Below are positions 61,102 to 64,000 of a stretch of DNA of 64,000 nucleotides, in pieces. Under the pieces are notes generated by a model. That model was not told where the DNA came from, did no database searches, and was given only the letters and a program-made list of their open reading frames with translations. The stretch is taken from the NCBI GenBank assembly GCA_963799065.1, contig CAWCVJ010000003.1:620001-684000 (forward strand). Direction: 5' to 3'. Each line of letters opens with the position of its first letter. The first letter of the stretch is position 1. The DNA comes from JAJPHW01 sp963799065. GTDB lineage: Bacteria > Acidobacteriota > Terriglobia > Terriglobales > Acidobacteriaceae. The translations under genes and the position numbers were made by a program.

Positions 61102-62490
61102 ATGACCTTTTCTGAACGCTTTCACGAGATTCGCACTGGATTCGAGCGGCCCTTCTGGGTTGCCAACATCAGCGAGATTTTCGAGCGGCTGTCTTATTAC
61201 GGGGCGTTCGCGTCGCTGGCGTTGTATTTGCAGGAGAAACTGAATTTCTCCACCGAGCAGACCGGAACCCTCACCGGACTCTTCGGCGGCATGGTCTGGT
61301 TTCTCGCCATCTTCGGCGGAGCGGCCGCCGACCGCCTCGGCTTTCGCCGCGCGCTTTCGACGGCTTATTTAATTCTGGCCGTCGCTTATTTTCTCATCGG
61401 ATCGATCGCCGCGCCCTGGCTCGCTCCGGTGCGCAACACCGTGCCCATCGGCTTGTTTGTCGGATTCATTCTCATCCTGCCGGCGCTCGGCGTCGCGCTG
61501 GTCAAGCCTTGCGTGGTCGGCACCACGGCGCGCGCGTCCAAGGAGAACGTGCGCTCCATCGGATATTCCATTTACTACACCATGGTGAATGTCGGCGGCG
61601 CGTGCGGCCCGCTGTTCGCATCATGGGCGCATCGCCATCTCGGCGTTGAAAACGTTTATCGCGTGTCGGCTTTGGGCGTCTTCGCGATGTTTTTCTTTGT
61701 GCTGGTTTTCTTTCGCGATCCGCGCAAGCCGGGCGACACGCCTCCGCCATCGATCGCCGAAGTGTCGCGCAATTTCTGTGTCGTCGTCGGAAACTACCGG
61801 CTCGTTTTGCCAGTGCTTGCCGTCGCGCTCGCGCTCCGCATTGCGCTCTCAGTGCATCCCACATTCACTGTTCCCTGGTGGATTTGGGCCGCGCTGCTCG
61901 CCATTGTGCTCGCCGGAATCAGCCGCTTCATGTGGTTCCTGCTGATCTTTACCGGCTACTGGGTCGTTTTCTGGCAGCAATACATCAGCCTGCCCGGCTT
62001 CATTCACGGCTACATCAATTCGGGTGCGGACGTCGAAATCATTCTCGTGACCGACGGCCTCACCGTCATCTGCCTCACCCTCGCGATCAACTATTTCACC
62101 CGCAAGATTCCGGCATTTCAAGCCGTGATTCTTGGAACGCTGATCACGTCAGTATCGTGGCTGATCTTAGCGTTTCATCCCACGATCTGGGCGGCCGTTT
62201 TATCGATCTTCGTGATGGCGCTAGGCGAAATCATTCAGCAGCCGCGCTACTACGAATACATTTCGCGGCTCGCGCCCCCGGGACAGCAGGGCACCTACAT
62301 GGGCTTCGCCTTTCTGCCTCTCGGCATCGGATCGCTCATCGGCGGCCCCTTCGGCGGCTACCTGCTGCACCGCTACGGCGAAGTCCAGCACCAGCCGCAA
62401 AGAATTTGGTACGCGATCACGGCGACCGGAATCATCACCACGGCGGCACTTTGGATTTATGACAAAACCATCCGCGTCGCAAAATCCTAA
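61102..62490 (+). CDS. POT family proton-dependent peptide transporter
   Basis: A 462-residue membrane protein with about 12 hydrophobic segments. NISEIFERLSYYGAFASLALYL (in outline) is the POT signature (E-x-x-E-R-x-x-Y-Y-G), where the E-R pair is used in proton coupling. GGMVWFLAIFGGAAADRLGFRRA and the later segments fit the major facilitator fold. It imports di- or tripeptides with protons. It overlaps the next gene by 32 bases. ATG at 61102. Confidence 0.9.
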   Translation: MTFSERFHEIRTGFERPFWVANISEIFERLSYYGAFASLALYLQEKLNFSTEQTGTLTGLFGGMVWFLAIFGGAAADRLGFRRALSTAYLILAVAYFLIGSIAAPWLAPVRNTVPIGLFVGFILILPALGVALVKPCVVGTTARASKENVRSIGYSIYYTMVNVGGACGPLFASWAHRHLGVENVYRVSALGVFAMFFFVLVFFRDPRKPGDTPPPSIAEVSRNFCVVVGNYRLVLPVLAVALALRIALSVHPTFTVPWWIWAALLAIVLAGISRFMWFLLIFTGYWVVFWQQYISLPGFIHGYINSGADVEIILVTDGLTVICLTLAINYFTRKIPAFQAVILGTLITSVSWLILAFHPTIWAAVLSIFVMALGEIIQQPRYYEYISRLAPPGQQGTYMGFAFLPLGIGSLIGGPFGGYLLHRYGEVQHQPQRIWYAITATGIITTAALWIYDKTIRVAKS

Positions 62491-63196
62491 AGCAGTCGCC
62501 GCGACCCTCCGCCAGATACTTAAGGACGGCGGCTCGTCGCACCATGCCGCAGGCGTGCAGTGGTTCTTCAAAGAAGAAATCCAATCGCATGGATGGTACA
62601 CAGCGGCGCTCCGCAAAGCTGCGCGACAAACTCGAAAAAAGATTCTCAAAGAATACGACCTGGCATTCTTGGTGAAACTCGCAGACCAACTCTTCACCGG
62701 ATCCAACTTGGAAGAAAAAGTCTTCGCCGTCTTCCTGCTGGAAAACCTCACCGACAAATTAGGCGACGCCGAGTTTAAGCTGTTCGAGTTGTGGCTGGAT
62801 CGCATCAGCAGTTGGGCCGACCACGATGGCCTGCTGCACGATGTGATCGCGCCGATGATTGTGGCGAAGCCCGCGCGCAAAGCCACGGTCTTTCGCTGGG
62901 CCAAGTCAAAGAAACGCTGGCATCGTCGCGCCGCCTGCGTCGCATTAATTCGAGGAACAAGACTGCGGCTGTTCTTCCCGGAGATCAAACGCCTCTCGAA
63001 CTCGCTGCTTAACGACGAAGATGACATGGTGCAGAAGGGATTGGGCTGGCTGCTCCGCGAAACCGCGAAGGCCGACGCGGAACGGACCATTCAGTATCTG
63101 ATGAGTATCCGCAACAAAGCGCCGCGGCTGGTTCTGCGCACGGCGTGCGAGACGCTTTCCCCGTCCGCTCGAAAGAGCATCTTGCAGAAGTCCTGA
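62459..63196 (+). CDS. AlkD-like DNA alkylation repair protein
   Basis: A 245-residue protein of HEAT-like helix repeats. YDLAFLVKLADQLFTGSNLEEKVFAVFLL (in outline), DRISSWADHDGLLHDVIAPMI, KKRWHRRAACVALIRGTR and KGLGWLLRETAKAD are the AlkD signatures; the Trp/Asp of the substrate pocket are in SSWADHD. It removes 3- and 7-alkylpurines from DNA. Its ATG is inside the POT gene (32-base overlap). Confidence 0.9.
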   Translation: MTKPSASQNPKAVAATLRQILKDGGSSHHAAGVQWFFKEEIQSHGWYTAALRKAARQTRKKILKEYDLAFLVKLADQLFTGSNLEEKVFAVFLLENLTDKLGDAEFKLFELWLDRISSWADHDGLLHDVIAPMIVAKPARKATVFRWAKSKKRWHRRAACVALIRGTRLRLFFPEIKRLSNSLLNDEDDMVQKGLGWLLRETAKADAERTIQYLMSIRNKAPRLVLRTACETLSPSARKSILQKS

Positions 63197-63197
63197 G

Positions 63198-63770
63198 CTA
63201 GGCTACCTTCGCCGTTGCTTGTTTGTGTTTTGCGTACAGCACGATCGCAGCATGAGTTCCAACGGCAATGAGCAGGCCGACCGCATGCATTCCCAAAGAC
63301 GCGCCCCCGGATTTCTGCACCTCCCAGAGGGCGTAGGCGCCCGCTGGGAAAAATAGCGCGATCGCCGTGCCCAAGCCCGGGTTATAGCCATGAAAAACCG
63401 CGACGCCGACCACGTGAACAACTGCATTCACCAGCACAACGTAAACCGCGATCAAGGCATACTCCGCGGCTACGAACGCTGTTAGCCACAATGAGATGGC
63501 GATCACACCCCAAACGCCAGGTATGTTAATCACGAATACGGCACGCGGCGAGAGCACTTCTTTTCCTTGGCCAACCGTTTGATTGAAGAAGCGACGGAAG
63601 CGGTCGTCATCGTGTTCTTCGTACTGGTGAATCATGTACACCGGCAGAAGGAGGAATGTTGCGGTCAGCACCGTCGGCCACGAGCGGGCGATTACGGGAG
63701 TCAGTAACAGCAGCAGCACCCCAGCCAAAAACCCGCCATAAACCCAGTTGCCAACTAGTCTGTCCCACAT
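63198..63770 (-). CDS. HXXEE domain membrane protein
   Basis: A 190-residue protein with about five hydrophobic helices. The first pair is followed by MIHQYEEHDDDRFRRFFN, the H-x-x-E-E motif, and later AVVHVVGVAVFHGYNPG. Family function is unknown. ATG at 63770. Its stop is just past the AlkD stop (convergent, one base gap). Confidence 0.88.
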   Translation of the reverse strand: MWDRLVGNWVYGGFLAGVLLLLLTPVIARSWPTVLTATFLLLPVYMIHQYEEHDDDRFRRFFNQTVGQGKEVLSPRAVFVINIPGVWGVIAISLWLTAFVAAEYALIAVYVVLVNAVVHVVGVAVFHGYNPGLGTAIALFFPAGAYALWEVQKSGGASLGMHAVGLLIAVGTHAAIVLYAKHKQATAKVA

Positions 63771-63779
63771 GGGATCACC

Positions 63780-64000
63780 TTAGCGCGACCCGTGCTTCTT
63801 CTGCCAAGCCGCAACCTGATCAGTGGTCATGGGCTTCATGTTCAGCGCGATCTGCCTCATGCGCACGAATTGCGCACTGTCGCTACGATAGGCCTTTGCC
63901 GGCAGCGTGGACACTTCCTCGCTCACGGCTTCAACCCGGTTTCCGGGGTCGGGGTGGTCGCTGAAGAACTGATCCAGCGCGCTCTCTTTTCCATCTTCGT
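63780..64000 (-). CDS. M48 family metalloprotease, C-terminal part (partial)
   Basis: Only the last 72 residues lie in the window; the gene continues past the right edge. ALDQFFSDHPDPGNRVEAV is the characteristic C-terminal motif of M48 proteases of the Oma1/BepA/LoiP type, which act in outer-membrane quality control. The catalytic HExxH is outside. The fragment ends QVAAWQKKHGSR. Nine bases separate it from the HXXEE gene. Confidence 0.75.
   Translation of the reverse strand, partial: EDGKESALDQFFSDHPDPGNRVEAVSEEVSTLPAKAYRSDSAQFVRMRQIALNMKPMTTDQVAAWQKKHGSR

Overview
The window is a 64-kb stretch of a GC-rich (about 58-60% by eye) Gram-negative chromosome. I infer a member of Acidobacteriota, probably class Terriglobia. 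The case rests on: (i) two neighbouring secreted proteins of the VWFA-related type that is typical of this phylum; (ii) an MglA-type GTPase; (iii) many exported proteins with a signal peptide ending in AQ/QQ; (iv) outer-membrane genes (lpxC, LolA-like proteins, TonB-type protein, porin-like protein); (v) several families of short intergenic repeats. No rRNA operon, phage, insertion sequence or CRISPR array was seen. Most of the window is ordinary housekeeping and cell-envelope DNA.

Layout. 1-8 kb: M24 peptidase, two small membrane proteins, GNAT acetyltransferase, GT39 glycosyltransferase, SRPBCC protein, and a divergent pair of VWFA proteins, with three copies of a 49-bp repeat. 8-14 kb: orphan mglA, GH20 hexosaminidase with an esterase-like hydrolase, and two exported proteins, one with two VirB10-like beta modules. 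14-18.6 kb: a membrane GGDEF cyclase, a response regulator-HD-GYP protein and a GT2 glycosyltransferase. 18.6-23 kb: leuA-leuB with a divergent LysR regulator, then a class II aldolase. 23-28.7 kb: DUF4105-like protein, ribokinase, sugar permease, second M24 peptidase, a candidate structured RNA with a 21-residue peptide, and rpiA (a dispersed ribose-use set).

28.7-38.1 kb is a run of eight minus-strand genes: response regulator, histidine kinase, porin-like protein, cupredoxin-like protein, mltG, LolA-like lipoprotein, an ABC permease without its ATPase, and a cysteine-desulfurase-like enzyme. 38.3-42.8 kb is a divergent cluster of two GT4 glycosyltransferases, a membrane protein and a PHP-domain protein, with a very good sigma70 promoter between the arms. 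43-54 kb: sodC, a degenerate tandem repeat, a TMEM175-like channel, a 1129-residue GAF-GGDEF-HD-GYP protein, an SDR, lpxC, folK, tRNA-Glu(CTC) and a TonB-type protein.

54.3-55.9 kb is a compact restriction-modification pair of visibly lower GC, whose endonuclease carries the exact D-x8-E-x-Q spacing of BglII. 56-64 kb: HNH endonuclease, ComF, OPT and POT peptide transporters, YggS and YggU separated by a large near-perfect palindrome, an AlkD-like repair protein, an HXXEE membrane protein and the end of an M48 metalloprotease gene. Candidates for something undescribed are the 27.6-27.9 kb RNA/peptide element and the dispersed repeat families.
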